From: Acidimicrobiaceae bacterium
GTDB lineage: Bacteria > Actinomycetota > Acidimicrobiia > Acidimicrobiales > Poriferisodalaceae
DNA length: 64,000 nt
Assembly: GCA_002721305.1 (NCBI GenBank)
Contig: PBKA01000008.1
Location: forward strand, 1 to 64,000
Direction of reading: 5' to 3'
The notes beneath the pieces were generated by a model, which saw only the letters and a list, made by a program, of their open reading frames with translations, was not told the DNA's origin and searched no databases. Below are positions 27,704 through 36,617 of the stretch, piece by piece. Every line of letters starts with the position of its first letter. Position 1 is the first letter of the stretch. The translations under genes were made by a program, and so were the position numbers.

Positions 27704-29923
27704 ATGAGCCGAGTGTCCGGTAACTTGACCTACGTGAAAGCACGAGTAAAGCCACATCATCTAGCGCTCGCGATTGGAATTGCGTTCGCGTCGGTGACGG
27801 CCATTTCCGGAATCGCCGCTACGGTTTTCGGGTTCCACAACAACAACGCCGTTCATCGGGAAGTGTTCGGGAACATCCCGGACGCTTTGAAACTGGCTTT
27901 TTATGTGATCACGCCCCTCCTCATAGTGTTCGGGGCGTGGAATTTTGCGCAACGGGTTAAGAACTGGGAACGCGGCGCCCCCGATCGTCGAGAAACAACT
28001 GGGTCCAACGCGAAGAAGCGTGTACGTGACTATCGAGCTGGCGTAATGATGCAGACTCTGCTGCGAGACCCTGCAGCCGGGGTGATGCACGCCCTTCTCT
28101 ATTACGGATTCTTGGTGCTGTTAGCAGTAACCACCACTCTGGAAATCGACCACCAGTTACCCGAGCGGCTGAAGTTCTTGCATGGGGGCACTTACCAGGG
28201 GTTCAGTTTCGTCGCTGACCTAGCGGGGCTTGCCTTCACGGTCGGGATGGTTTGGTCCATCGTCCGGCGCTACGTGCAGAGGCCTTATCGAATCAAGATA
28301 AAGACTCGTCCAGAGCACGCCCTGATCCTCGGTGTGCTTCTCTGCCTTGGTTTGACTGGTTTCGCGGCTGAAGCTTTTCGGATCGCCGTGGAAGGGCGGC
28401 CGAGTTACGAACAGTGGTCATTTATTGGGTATCCACTATCAGCCCTTGTCGATCAGGTCGGGGCGGTCGCTGGTTGGCATCAAGCAATGTGGATTGCACA
28501 CGTGGTTTGCTTCATGGCCTTTCTTGTGATGCTGCCCGTGACGATGCTCCGTCACATGTTCACATCTCCACTCAACATGTACTTGAAAGATCGGGAGCGT
28601 CCAAAGGGCGCCATGCGAGCCTTACCTGACCTCATGGAAGCGGAAGATATCGAAACTATCGGAGCGTCCGTAATTGAAGATTTCACTTGGAAACAACTAC
28701 TGGATACCGACAGTTGCACCATGTGCGGTCGTTGCACAGCGGTGTGTCCAGCTCATGCCACGGGTAAGCCTCTCGATCCGAGGGAAATCGTTCTCAAAAC
28801 AGGAGAAGTCATGGCTGCCAGTGGTGACCACGGCGAAGTGTCTCCGCCGATAGGAATCGACAAAGAAATTACAGTCGATGCAAACAGTTTGTTTGAACGA
28901 ATTAGCAACGAAGAACTTTGGGCTTGTACCAGTTGTCGAGCCTGTGACGAGAACTGTCCGGTCAATATTGAAATCCTTGACAAGATCCTTGATATGCGGC
29001 GATACCTCACGCTGATGGAAAGCGACTTTCCGGGGGAGCTCGGTGGTGCCTTTAGGGGGATGGAAAACAACGCAAACCCTTGGAACATGAACAATGGGGA
29101 GAGAGCAGACTGGGCCGCTGATATCGACGTACAGGTCGTCGACGCATCAGACCCCTTCGACCACGAATACTTGTACTGGGTTGGCTGCGCGTGCTCATTT
29201 GACGACAAAAATCAAAAGGTGTCTGAAGCAACAGCAAAGCTGCTTCAAAGAGCAGGTGTCGATTTCGCCATACTCGGGCCATCTGAAATGTGCACGGGCG
29301 ATAGCGCTCGCCGTTCAGGAAATGAGTATTTGTTCCAAATGCTCGCGGCTGAAAACGTGAGCAACCTAAACGAAATGGGCGTCAGAAAGATTGTCACCCA
29401 ATGCCCTCACTGCTTTAACACACTCAAGAATGAATACCCTCAATATGGTGGGAATTGGGAAGTCCTCCACCACACCCAGTTCCTCGAAGAGCTAGTCGAA
29501 TCCGGGGCACTAGATCTCAGCGAGGCCAAGCTAGATGAACGAATCGTCTATCACGACTCCTGCTACTTGGGCAGACACAACGATGTGTATATGTCACCTA
29601 GAAATGTGATTGGGACCCTGAGTGGAGTAGAGATAGTCGAAGCTCCAAGAAATGGAACTAAAGGAATGTGCTGTGGTGCCGGTGGCGCTCGAATGTGGAT
29701 GGAGGAGACCATCGGTACAAAGGTCAACGACGAGCGTTCCGAAGAATTGATTAACACGGGAGCAAGTCGAATCGCCACCGCCTGTCCGTTCTGTTACGTA
29801 ATGATCGACGACGGGGTCAAAGGGCACGGCTTCGAGGAAGACCAAATCAAAGTCGCCGACATTTCGATTCACTTAGTAGAAGCGCTAGAAGCATCTCAGA
29901 GCGAATCAGCAGATACCACTTGA
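27704..29923 (+). CDS. Membrane (Fe-S) oxidoreductase, EtfD/FadF-like
   Basis: 739-residue fusion. Residues 1-300 carry about six membrane helices of the NarI/heterodisulfide reductase gamma type. Two [4Fe-4S] ferredoxin motifs follow, CTMCGRCTAVCP near residue 337 and CTSCRACDENCP near 407. The C-terminal half has two cysteine-rich CCG domains (VGCACSFD near 493, CCGAGGARMW near 656, ACPFCYVM). Relatives include mycobacterial EtfD and Bacillus FadF, thought to pass electrons from electron-transfer flavoprotein to the quinone pool during fatty-acid oxidation. No etfAB or acyl-CoA dehydrogenase gene is in the window. The function is assigned by architecture. Confidence 0.8.
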   Translation: MSRVSGNLTYVKARVKPHHLALAIGIAFASVTAISGIAATVFGFHNNNAVHREVFGNIPDALKLAFYVITPLLIVFGAWNFAQRVKNWERGAPDRRETTGSNAKKRVRDYRAGVMMQTLLRDPAAGVMHALLYYGFLVLLAVTTTLEIDHQLPERLKFLHGGTYQGFSFVADLAGLAFTVGMVWSIVRRYVQRPYRIKIKTRPEHALILGVLLCLGLTGFAAEAFRIAVEGRPSYEQWSFIGYPLSALVDQVGAVAGWHQAMWIAHVVCFMAFLVMLPVTMLRHMFTSPLNMYLKDRERPKGAMRALPDLMEAEDIETIGASVIEDFTWKQLLDTDSCTMCGRCTAVCPAHATGKPLDPREIVLKTGEVMAASGDHGEVSPPIGIDKEITVDANSLFERISNEELWACTSCRACDENCPVNIEILDKILDMRRYLTLMESDFPGELGGAFRGMENNANPWNMNNGERADWAADIDVQVVDASDPFDHEYLYWVGCACSFDDKNQKVSEATAKLLQRAGVDFAILGPSEMCTGDSARRSGNEYLFQMLAAENVSNLNEMGVRKIVTQCPHCFNTLKNEYPQYGGNWEVLHHTQFLEELVESGALDLSEAKLDERIVYHDSCYLGRHNDVYMSPRNVIGTLSGVEIVEAPRNGTKGMCCGAGGARMWMEETIGTKVNDERSEELINTGASRIATACPFCYVMIDDGVKGHGFEEDQIKVADISIHLVEALEASQSESADTT

Positions 29924-29927
29924 GCCT

Positions 29928-30491
29928 TTATTCGAAGTTCTCGTGAAACCGGCTAGCTGTCGGGCCACGTTGACCTCGGTACTTCGAGCCTAAAGACGAA
30001 GCCCCGTAGGGTACATCGGCAGGGGTGGTCATTTGGATGAAGCTGATCTGACCGATTTTCATTCCGGGGTAGAGCGTTATTGGAAGATTCGCCACATTCG
30101 AGAGTTCCAGCGTCAAATGGCCGTCCCAGCCGGCGTCAACAAATCCCGCTGTTGTGTGGATCAGCAATCCCAGCCGACCCAGAGAAGATTTTCCTTCTAT
30201 GCGTCCTACTAAATCGTCGGGAATTGCGACCCGTTCAAGTGTTGATCCGAGCGCAAATTCCCCTGGGTGTAAAACAAAAGCATCCCCGCTATCAACCTTC
30301 ACTTCCTCTGTGAGATCAGTTTGATCTTGTTTAACGTCGATGACTCTTTGGGTGTGATTCAAAAAGACCCTGAAGCGGTCATCAAGGTGAAGATCGACAG
30401 ATGAGGGTTGTATGTCTTGGGGATCCAGGGGATCAATAACAATTCTTCCCTCCGCCAGGAGTTCACGGATTGTTCGGTCCGAGAGAATCAT
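29928..30491 (-). CDS. dcd: dCTP deaminase, probably bifunctional dCTP deaminase/dUTPase
   Basis: 187-residue trimeric enzyme. [17 protein letters not shown] is the usual start, and the active-site region [37 protein letters not shown] is very like that of the mycobacterial enzyme, which converts dCTP directly to dUMP. Bifunctionality is inferred from this likeness. It supplies dUMP for thymidylate synthesis. Its stop is four bases from the convergent EtfD-like gene. Confidence 0.92.
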   Translation of the reverse strand: MILSDRTIRELLAEGRIVIDPLDPQDIQPSSVDLHLDDRFRVFLNHTQRVIDVKQDQTDLTEEVKVDSGDAFVLHPGEFALGSTLERVAIPDDLVGRIEGKSSLGRLGLLIHTTAGFVDAGWDGHLTLELSNVANLPITLYPGMKIGQISFIQMTTPADVPYGASSLGSKYRGQRGPTASRFHENFE

Positions 30492-30605
30492 AAGAATCGA
30501 ATTCTAGCGTCGCCGCGGATAATGAATCGCCTCGAGCTTCGATGCGGAGAGGTTTGGAGAACTCGTTCATCGTTAGACTGCGCTCTCAACTAACTCAACC
30601 ACTTC

Positions 30606-30679
30606 GCGGGTGTAGTTCAATGGCAGAACGTCAGCTTCCCAAGCTGAGAACGCGGGTTCGATTCCCGTCACCCGCTCCA
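30606..30679 (+). tRNA. tRNA-Gly (anticodon CCC)
   Basis: Acceptor GCGGGTG pairs with CACCCGC, the anticodon loop is TTCCCAA giving CCC, the anticodon stem is TCAGC/GCTGA, and the T-arm is CGGGTTCGATTCCCG. The discriminator T is followed by an encoded CCA at 30677-30679. Confidence 0.93.
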
Positions 30680-30702
30680 ACAACCCAAACCATCAATGCT
30701 TG

Positions 30703-30909
30703 TCATCCGACGAGCGTTGCTAAAGCCCAAATGGTTGCTACCAAACCAATTGCGACCATCAATAGGCTGCGGCCAATCGGAGCCCGAGCCAGTTCGTTGT
30801 CTGCTCGTGGTTCGAGTCGCGGTTTGAACATGGCCAACCCGTTGCCCACGACAAGAGCTGCGCCGAGCGCAAGCAGCAGAATCGGAATTAAGTCGGGACC
30901 CAGGAACAT
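30703..30909 (-). CDS. Small two-helix membrane protein
   Basis: About 68 residues from the ATG at 30909 (MFLGPDLIPILLLALGAALV), 11 bases after the dnaB stop; the frame stays open to 30978, which would overlap dnaB. Two hydrophobic helices (residues about 5-25 and 48-66) are separated by a charged loop, FKPRLEPRADNELARAP. No family was recognised. It probably forms the tail of the dnaB transcript. Confidence 0.6.
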   Translation of the reverse strand: MFLGPDLIPILLLALGAALVVGNGLAMFKPRLEPRADNELARAPIGRSLLMVAIGLVATIWALATLVG

Positions 30910-30920
30910 CTTTCTTGCCG

Positions 30921-32342
30921 TTATGCCTGATCTTGGTAGCGACTCATGTTGGCGAACCTCGTGTAATTGCTGAGCCACGCGAGGCGGACGACGCCTGTGG
31001 GTCCATTGCGATGTTTCGCGACAATGATTTCCGCGGAACCTATGTCCGGCGATTCAGGGTTGTACACCTCATCCCGGTAGATGAATGCCACCACGTCAGC
31101 GTCTTGTTCTATCGATCCAGATTCTCGGAGGTCAGCCAACATGGGTCGCTTATCGGTTCGGGACTCCAAGGCACGACTCAGCTGTGAAAGAGCGACGATT
31201 GGGGTCTCAAGTTCTCGAGCAAGAATCTTGAGGCCACGGGACATTTCTGAAACTTCGACCTGTCGATTTTCCGCGTTCCCGCGTCCACTCATTAGTTGCA
31301 AATAATCGACAACAATCAAACCTAAATCACCGAGTCGGCTCTTAAGCCTTCTTGCCTTTGCTCGGATTTCCATCACTGTCAAGTTCGGATTGTCGTCAAT
31401 CCAAATTGGAGCTTCACCCAGCTTGCCAACAGCGCGAGTGATCTTGGGCCAATCGTCTTCGGAAAGATTTCCATTTCTCATTCTTTGGGAATCAACCCTG
31501 GCATCTGAACACAACAGCCTCTGTGTGAGTTCAAGATGACCCATCTCCAGTGAGAAAAACAGGACAGGTCGTTGAGCTTCAAGTGCTGCGCTAGCTGCCA
31601 TGCCTAAACCGAAAGCTGTTTTCCCCATTGAGGGTCGAGCTCCGACTACCACCAAGTTGCTGGGCTGTAACCCGGACAGCAAGTGATCAAAATCGACGTA
31701 GCCTGTCGGCAAACCAGTGATGTCATTGCCCTGTTCATAAAGTTCCTCTAAACGATCGAGGTTGGCATCAAGTAACTCTCGTATTGGCTTGGTGGTGTCG
31801 ACTACCCGCCGTTCGGCAATCTGAAACATCATCGCTTCGGCCTCGTCGACGGTTTTCACCACATCTTCTGGATGGCTGTATCCCAATTCAACAATGTCTC
31901 CGGCAACGCCGATCAGGCGTCGGAGCATCGCGTGTTCTTCAACGATGCGCGCATAGCGTCCAGCGTTGGATGACGCCGGCGTCGCCGTTTGTAACTCCAG
32001 CAACCTTTGTGGCCCTCCGACTTGGTCAAGCAGCCCTGATCGCGTCAGTTCTTCAGCGACAGTGACCGGGTCAGCTGGCTCTCCGGCTCCGTAGAGGGAC
32101 GCAATCGCATCAAAGATGTATCCGTGTGCCGGTACATAGAACTGGTCGCCGTTAAGCGTTTCAACAGCTGGACCGATCGCGTCGCGCGACAGCAACATCG
32201 CTCCGAGGAGCGATGCTTCAGCGTCCGCGTTGTGCGGTGGCACACGGGTATTGGAGTTTGGCGGCGGCGGGGTAAAAGACGGGTCGTTAGTCATTGGTGC
32301 CAGCTTTTCAGACTTCCCATGTGTAGTACTAGGGGCAGACAT
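30921..32342 (-). CDS. dnaB: Replicative DNA helicase DnaB
   Basis: 473-residue hexameric fork helicase. The N-terminal domain starts RVPPHNADAEASLLGAMLLS. The RecA-like domain has Walker A in VVGARPSMGKTAFGLGMA, Walker B in LGLIVVDYLQLMSG, and the Arg-finger region LADLRESGSIEQDADVV. An in-frame ATG at 32294 would give 457 residues and is a fair alternative start. No intein is present. The loader is likely the DUF721/DciA-like protein at 59519, since no dnaC-type gene is seen. It follows two metabolic genes that separate it from the usual partner rplI. Confidence 0.95.
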   Translation of the reverse strand: MSAPSTTHGKSEKLAPMTNDPSFTPPPPNSNTRVPPHNADAEASLLGAMLLSRDAIGPAVETLNGDQFYVPAHGYIFDAIASLYGAGEPADPVTVAEELTRSGLLDQVGGPQRLLELQTATPASSNAGRYARIVEEHAMLRRLIGVAGDIVELGYSHPEDVVKTVDEAEAMMFQIAERRVVDTTKPIRELLDANLDRLEELYEQGNDITGLPTGYVDFDHLLSGLQPSNLVVVGARPSMGKTAFGLGMAASAALEAQRPVLFFSLEMGHLELTQRLLCSDARVDSQRMRNGNLSEDDWPKITRAVGKLGEAPIWIDDNPNLTVMEIRAKARRLKSRLGDLGLIVVDYLQLMSGRGNAENRQVEVSEMSRGLKILARELETPIVALSQLSRALESRTDKRPMLADLRESGSIEQDADVVAFIYRDEVYNPESPDIGSAEIIVAKHRNGPTGVVRLAWLSNYTRFANMSRYQDQA

Positions 32343-32364
32343 TGGGGATTTAGAGGCCTTTTTC

Positions 32365-32391
32365 TGTGGAAAACCCCTCTAGTTATCCACA
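32365..32391. promoter_or_regulatory. Pair of inverted DnaA boxes upstream of dnaB
   Basis: TGTGGAAAA (complement TTTTCCACA) at 32365-32373 and a perfect DnaA box TTATCCACA at 32383-32391 face each other with 9 bases between them. Extended by one base each way, the arms CTGTGGAAAA and TTATCCACAG form an almost perfect inverted repeat. The pair lies about 25 to 50 bases before the longest dnaB start, where a promoter would be expected. Confidence 0.6.
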
Positions 32392-32492
32392 GAAGATGAC
32401 GGATGTGTGACAAACCACCTCTAGTGGTATCTACACCGTCGACACACAAAGAATCGCGCGGCAAGTGATTTTGGGTTAAATGCGGTGCGCCC

Positions 32493-33737
32493 CTAGGAAA
32501 TGTTCCCTGCGGTTGCCTTTGCGTCTTCATAACCCAAATAACGCTCAGGTATTGGAATCTTGAAAACCTCCGCTGCATTCAAACCAAGGATCTTCGCTCG
32601 GCTCAGGTCATCTAGTTCGCCCATGGTGCGCTCGATGGCTTCAGCGGAATGAGGCCAAGAGCCTTCATGATGGGGATAATCGTTGGCCCACATGAAATTG
32701 GACACCAACCCATGGCTGAGAGCCAAGTCAAGTCCGGCCGCGTCTTCTTGGAAGGTCGCGAATCCTTGGCGTTTGAAATATTCACTCGGCAACAGTTCAA
32801 GTTTTGGCCTCACCGCCCAGTGGTGCTTCAAATACGCCTCATCCATGGCTTGTATCGCCCAAGGAACCCAGCCAATTCCTGCCTCAACACTGCCGAACCG
32901 TAGATTCGGGAATTGTTCTGCAACGCCCGATGCGCAAAGGTTTGCTATCGGTTCGATGTTTTGGGCAAGTGAGTGAACGGCGTAATTGATGACCGCGCCA
33001 CCACGGCTGCGTGATGTTCGAGGGTCTCTGCCCGTGGAAATGTGAAACGTGGCAGGTAGATCCACTTCTGAAATAGCAGCCCACAATGGATCAAATTCAC
33101 GCAGGTTGTAGTTCAGGGCTTCGTGGTCGGGTGCCCCCCATATTGGTTTGCTCGGGAGTTGTAGCCCTTTGAACCCGAGTTCTGCGCAGCGTTGGATTTC
33201 AGCGATCGCCTCGTCGAGCGCCGCCGGTGCGATACATGCCATCGGTATCAATTGGTCGTTATGGGGTCCAAAAGTTTCCCACGCCCAGTCGTTGTAGGCC
33301 TGACACATAGCGTGACTGAAGTACGGATCACTCGTGGCCCACATCGTCAAACCCTTATTAGGGAAAATGATTTCGGCGTCGGTGCCGTCGGCCGCAAGAT
33401 CTGCGAGTCGCTCTTCTGGCGTGTACCCGGCCTTATTGCGAAGTAAATCTTGGCCCTCGAACTTTATGTTGTTGAGTTTCAGCGGATTCCGAAAGCCTTC
33501 GGTTTTTTGAAATTTTTCACCTCTCATGCCGATGATGACCCCAGGGAGCCGTTCCTGATATTTGTCATCCATCCGAGTAACCCACAGATCTTTTGGTTCT
33601 TGGGCATGTCCGTCCGTAGACACCATGAAATATTTATTTGTCGCTTCAGGGCGAGGTGAGCGCTCCCAACCCGCCGACCCGGGTGTCGAAAGTCGCCATT
33701 CATTGTTTGCGTCGGGTGCCGGAATCACAGTTGTCAT
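32493..33737 (-). CDS. Amidohydrolase-family metal-dependent hydrolase
   Basis: 414-residue TIM-barrel hydrolase of the amidohydrolase-2 (ACMSD-like) family. The first metal-binding strand reads MVSTDGHAQEPKDLW (D-x-H), a later strand has PATFHISTGRDP, and NFMWANDYPHHEGSWPHS near residue 365 supplies the final Asp and His. The length is typical. The substrate is unknown; relatives act on aromatic-ring cleavage products and similar carboxylates. It lies 60 bases downstream of the SMP-30 gene on the same strand, suggesting one catabolic pair. A GGTGGAG Shine-Dalgarno sequence precedes the ATG. Confidence 0.8.
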   Translation of the reverse strand: MTTVIPAPDANNEWRLSTPGSAGWERSPRPEATNKYFMVSTDGHAQEPKDLWVTRMDDKYQERLPGVIIGMRGEKFQKTEGFRNPLKLNNIKFEGQDLLRNKAGYTPEERLADLAADGTDAEIIFPNKGLTMWATSDPYFSHAMCQAYNDWAWETFGPHNDQLIPMACIAPAALDEAIAEIQRCAELGFKGLQLPSKPIWGAPDHEALNYNLREFDPLWAAISEVDLPATFHISTGRDPRTSRSRGGAVINYAVHSLAQNIEPIANLCASGVAEQFPNLRFGSVEAGIGWVPWAIQAMDEAYLKHHWAVRPKLELLPSEYFKRQGFATFQEDAAGLDLALSHGLVSNFMWANDYPHHEGSWPHSAEAIERTMGELDDLSRAKILGLNAAEVFKIPIPERYLGYEDAKATAGNIS

Positions 33738-33797
33738 AGTTTTTCTCCACCTACAGCATCGCGCAGAACGTTCACTCAGTTCAGCGCGCAGTATTTC

Positions 33798-34715
33798 TCA
33801 TCGAGCAGCTCGCGTGTTCAAATACATTGAATAAAGACTTGTCGTACCACATATGTACAGGCGATTTCGCTTTAGTCCACCGAATTCGACGTTTGCCACT
33901 ACTTCCGGAATCCGAATCTTGCCAATCAAAGTCCCTTCGGGCGAAAGACAGTGCACGCCATCTCCCGCTGAAGTCCATAGGTTCCCGTGAGCGTCGACAC
34001 GGAAACCGTCAAACACTCCGCTAGTGCAAGTTGCGAGAGTCCAATGCGAAGTCGACACAGAATCCCCATCACCCGATACCGGGTAGGCGCGGATGTCCGG
34101 TGGACATTTCGACCCAACATGGGAGCTCCCTGTGTCGGCGACGTAAAGGATTTTCTCGTCGGGCGAAAATGCCAAACCGTTCGGGCGGACCATGTCTTGG
34201 ATTACCGCGTCCAGGGTGCCGGCGGGATCCAATCGATACACGTAGCATTCTCCGATCTCGGACTCAGCCATGTCGCCTTCGTAGTCGCTATCAATCCCAT
34301 AAGTCGGGTCCGTAAACCAAATGCTTCCGTCGGACTTGACCACGAGATCATTGGGCGAATTCAGGCGCTTTTGTTCATATCGGTCTACAAGAATTTCTCG
34401 AATTCCGTCATGGCCAATGCGGCTGATAGCTCTGCCCCTATGTTCAGCTGTGACCAACCGGCCCTGGAGATCGAGGCAGTGCCCGTTGGCGTTGAATGCT
34501 GGCTGTTCGAAGATGTCAACGTTTCCGGTTCGCTCGTCATATCTGAGCGTACGATCATTCGGGATATCAGAAAAGATGAGCTGTTGGGCACTAGGCACAT
34601 ACACCGGCCCTTCCGCCCACCGAGCACCGGTCCACAGACGCTCAACATGAACATTGTGAATCACTAGCCCGTGGAACTCAGATTCAAGAACTTCAATAGC
34701 GTTATCTAGGGCCAT
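33798..34715 (-). CDS. SMP-30/gluconolactonase-like hydrolase
   Basis: 305-residue six-bladed propeller lactonase. Family motifs are WAEGPVYVPSAQQLIFSDIPNDR with the metal-binding Glu, NSPNDLVVKSDGSIWFTDPTYG, RPNGLAFSPDEKILYVADTG and DGFRVDAHGNLWTSAGDGV, whose Asn and Asp residues bind divalent metal. A lactone substrate is likely but not identifiable. AGGGAG lies close to the ATG. It sits between rplI and the amidohydrolase gene. Confidence 0.85.
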   Translation of the reverse strand: MALDNAIEVLESEFHGLVIHNVHVERLWTGARWAEGPVYVPSAQQLIFSDIPNDRTLRYDERTGNVDIFEQPAFNANGHCLDLQGRLVTAEHRGRAISRIGHDGIREILVDRYEQKRLNSPNDLVVKSDGSIWFTDPTYGIDSDYEGDMAESEIGECYVYRLDPAGTLDAVIQDMVRPNGLAFSPDEKILYVADTGSSHVGSKCPPDIRAYPVSGDGDSVSTSHWTLATCTSGVFDGFRVDAHGNLWTSAGDGVHCLSPEGTLIGKIRIPEVVANVEFGGLKRNRLYICGTTSLYSMYLNTRAAR

Positions 34716-34757
34716 GGCTCCCTTTGGGCACTGAAGATCGTAGGACCTTGTATGTCC

Positions 34758-35207
34758 TTATTCGACTGGAGCGACTTCCACGGTCAATTGCACTCGCACA
34801 TCGGGGTGAAGACGCATCTCGACTTGGTGAGTTCCGACGCGACGGATGGGTTCTTCGAGTGACATATTTCTGCGATCTAGTTCGATTCCCGTCTGAGAAT
34901 GAACTGCTTCCGCTATTTCAGTGGTGGTAACCGACCCGTAAAGCTGGTCGTCTTGACCAACACGGGCGTGGACTGACACAACTACTGCCCCCAGTCGCTG
35001 AGCCGCTTCCTCTGCCACTTCTCTTTGTTTGAGGTCTTGCAGATCGCGAGATCGTTGCATCGCTGCGGCTTGGCTGGTGGCACCTTCGGTCGCCCGCATG
35101 GCTAATCCCTTAGGCACCAAAAAGTTTTGGGCATATCCGTTTGCCACCTCTACTACGTCTCCGGTGTTACCTACGCCTTCAACGTTGGCGCGAAGGATGA
35201 CTTTCAT
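34758..35207 (-). CDS. rplI: Ribosomal protein L9
   Basis: 149-residue protein with the classic start [36 protein letters not shown], a connecting helix rich in Ala, Glu and Arg, and the C-terminal domain ending in [11 protein letters not shown]. The ATG overlaps the rpsR stop by 4 bases. Confidence 0.96.
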   Translation of the reverse strand: MKVILRANVEGVGNTGDVVEVANGYAQNFLVPKGLAMRATEGATSQAAAMQRSRDLQDLKQREVAEEAAQRLGAVVVSVHARVGQDDQLYGSVTTTEIAEAVHSQTGIELDRRNMSLEEPIRRVGTHQVEMRLHPDVRVQLTVEVAPVE

Positions 35208-35641
35208 TCGGTCGCCTCCCCCTCTATGGCGTCGTCAGCTGCGTCGCCATCGCCATTGCCCTGAGGGTCTCGGTATTCGTCTGACCGCATTTCTAGTTGC
35301 GGGTCGTCGTCCATCTCCTCGTAGCGAGCATCGTCCCGATCAGAGCGGCCTCTGCGGCGGTCGCCTTTGCGTTGGGTCACAACCCTTTGTGCGTAGGGTA
35401 TGAGCGCCATTTCTCGGGCGACCTTGATCGCCTTGGCTACCTCACGCTGCTGTTGTCGGTCATTGCCCGATACTCGTTGGCTTCGAATTTTGGCTCGGTC
35501 AGATATGAACGCCCTTAACAGGTTGACGTCCTTGTAGTCGACATACTCGATCTTGTCTTTAACCAGCGGGCTGACCTTCTTTTTGCGCGGTTTTCGCAGG
35601 TCCTTTGGACTCATACGCGGCTGCTTTTTCTTACCGGCCAT
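35204..35641 (-). CDS. rpsR: Ribosomal protein S18 with long acidic C-terminal extension
   Basis: 145 residues, against roughly 75-90 for the family. Residues about 25-90 are a normal S18 core ([22 protein letters not shown], then a basic helix and [11 protein letters not shown]). It is followed by a short Arg-rich stretch ([11 protein letters not shown]) and then about 40 mostly acidic residues ([29 protein letters not shown]). The frame is continuous and the stop overlaps the rplI start by 4 bases, so the tail is not from read-through. No S18 zinc cysteines are present. Its ATG shares a base with the ssb stop. Confidence 0.93.
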   Translation of the reverse strand: MAGKKKQPRMSPKDLRKPRKKKVSPLVKDKIEYVDYKDVNLLRAFISDRAKIRSQRVSGNDRQQQREVAKAIKVAREMALIPYAQRVVTQRKGDRRRGRSDRDDARYEEMDDDPQLEMRSDEYRDPQGNGDGDAADDAIEGEATE

Positions 35642-36087
35642 TAGAAGGGCTCCTCGTCGGGGATTTCATACCCGGCTCCAAAATCAGAGCCTTCATTTGA
35701 TGGAGCGGGCTGTGGTGGTTGGGGTGAGCCCCCTCCCCCGCGTTCGTTTTTGCTTACTTGGGCGGTTGCCCACCTGATGCTAGGGCTCACTTCGTCGGCA
35801 AGTACTTTGACGGTTGAGCGCTTTTCTCCATTTTGAGTTTCCCAGGATTGATAATCAAGACGGCCGTAGACAACAACCCTCATGCCGCGTGTTACTGACT
35901 CAGCTACGTTTTCGGCCAGATCTCGCCAGCAGGTAATCTCAAAATAATGAGCTTTGTCTTCACCCTGTTGTGAACGTTGATTCCACGCAAGCCCAAAATC
36001 GCAAACCGCTGCGCCACTTTGGGTGAACCTTAGTTCTGGGTCTCGAGTTGCGTTTCCAACGAGTACGACATTGTTATCGAAAGCCAT
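35641..36087 (-). CDS. ssb: Single-stranded DNA-binding protein
   Basis: 148-residue SSB. The OB fold covers residues 1-110 ([42 protein letters not shown]). A Gly/Pro/Gln-rich linker and the acidic C-terminal tip DEEPF follow, which binds partner proteins. It sits between rpsF and rpsR as in most bacteria. Confidence 0.95.
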   Translation of the reverse strand: MAFDNNVVLVGNATRDPELRFTQSGAAVCDFGLAWNQRSQQGEDKAHYFEITCWRDLAENVAESVTRGMRVVVYGRLDYQSWETQNGEKRSTVKVLADEVSPSIRWATAQVSKNERGGGGSPQPPQPAPSNEGSDFGAGYEIPDEEPF

Positions 36088-36102
36088 TTTGATCTCCCAA
36101 CT

Positions 36103-36444
36103 TCAGTCCGCACTGCTTGGCGAAGCAGGTTCAGCGAGCAGTCCGCGTCGAGCGGCTTCGTTCTCAGGTAATCGGATCAGTTTATGGCGAACAACGTTGT
36201 CTGCTATCCGCAGCACTCGTTCAACTGGATCCATCGCTCCACCCTCGGCAGTTAGTTCAATCACCGAATAATAGCCTTCGGTTTTGTGGTCGATTTCGTA
36301 GGCAAACCGGCGCCTACCCCAGAAGTCAAAGTCAGCGACGGTTCCGACTTCTTCGATGCGACTGCGTAGATCCTTGAGTTCGTCTTGAACCTGAACATCA
36401 TCAAGGTCTCCGTCATGGATAACCATGAGTTCATATGCGCGCAC
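36103..36444 (-). CDS. rpsF: Ribosomal protein S6
   Basis: About 113 residues from a GTG at 36444 (MRAYELMVIHDGDL), which has a perfect GGAGGAA 6 bases upstream; the frame is open to 36483 but that part is not S6-like. The fold motifs DFWGRRRFAYEIDHKTEGYYSVIEL and DPVERVLRIADNVVRHKLIR are clear. It begins the rpsF-ssb-rpsR-rplI operon. Confidence 0.95.
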   Translation of the reverse strand: MRAYELMVIHDGDLDDVQVQDELKDLRSRIEEVGTVADFDFWGRRRFAYEIDHKTEGYYSVIELTAEGGAMDPVERVLRIADNVVRHKLIRLPENEAARRGLLAEPASPSSAD

Positions 36445-36617
36445 GCTGTTTCCTCCTTCGGACCCGTGACCGGGGCCCCGCATGGGGCAGGGGTTCTTAA
36501 ATTTTCAGAAAACTGGGGCGCCACTAGGTGGTCGCCGCCGTGAGCACACCACGGTATTGCCTAAATGGCCCAAACCCACCCAAAGCACACCGAAAGAAGA
36601 CCGGCGATGATTTGCCC

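Noticed and set aside
33987-34667. A 226-codon open frame antisense to the SMP-30 gene
   Set aside because: The opposite strand carries the clear lactonase with metal-site motifs. The antisense product has no recognisable fold pattern.
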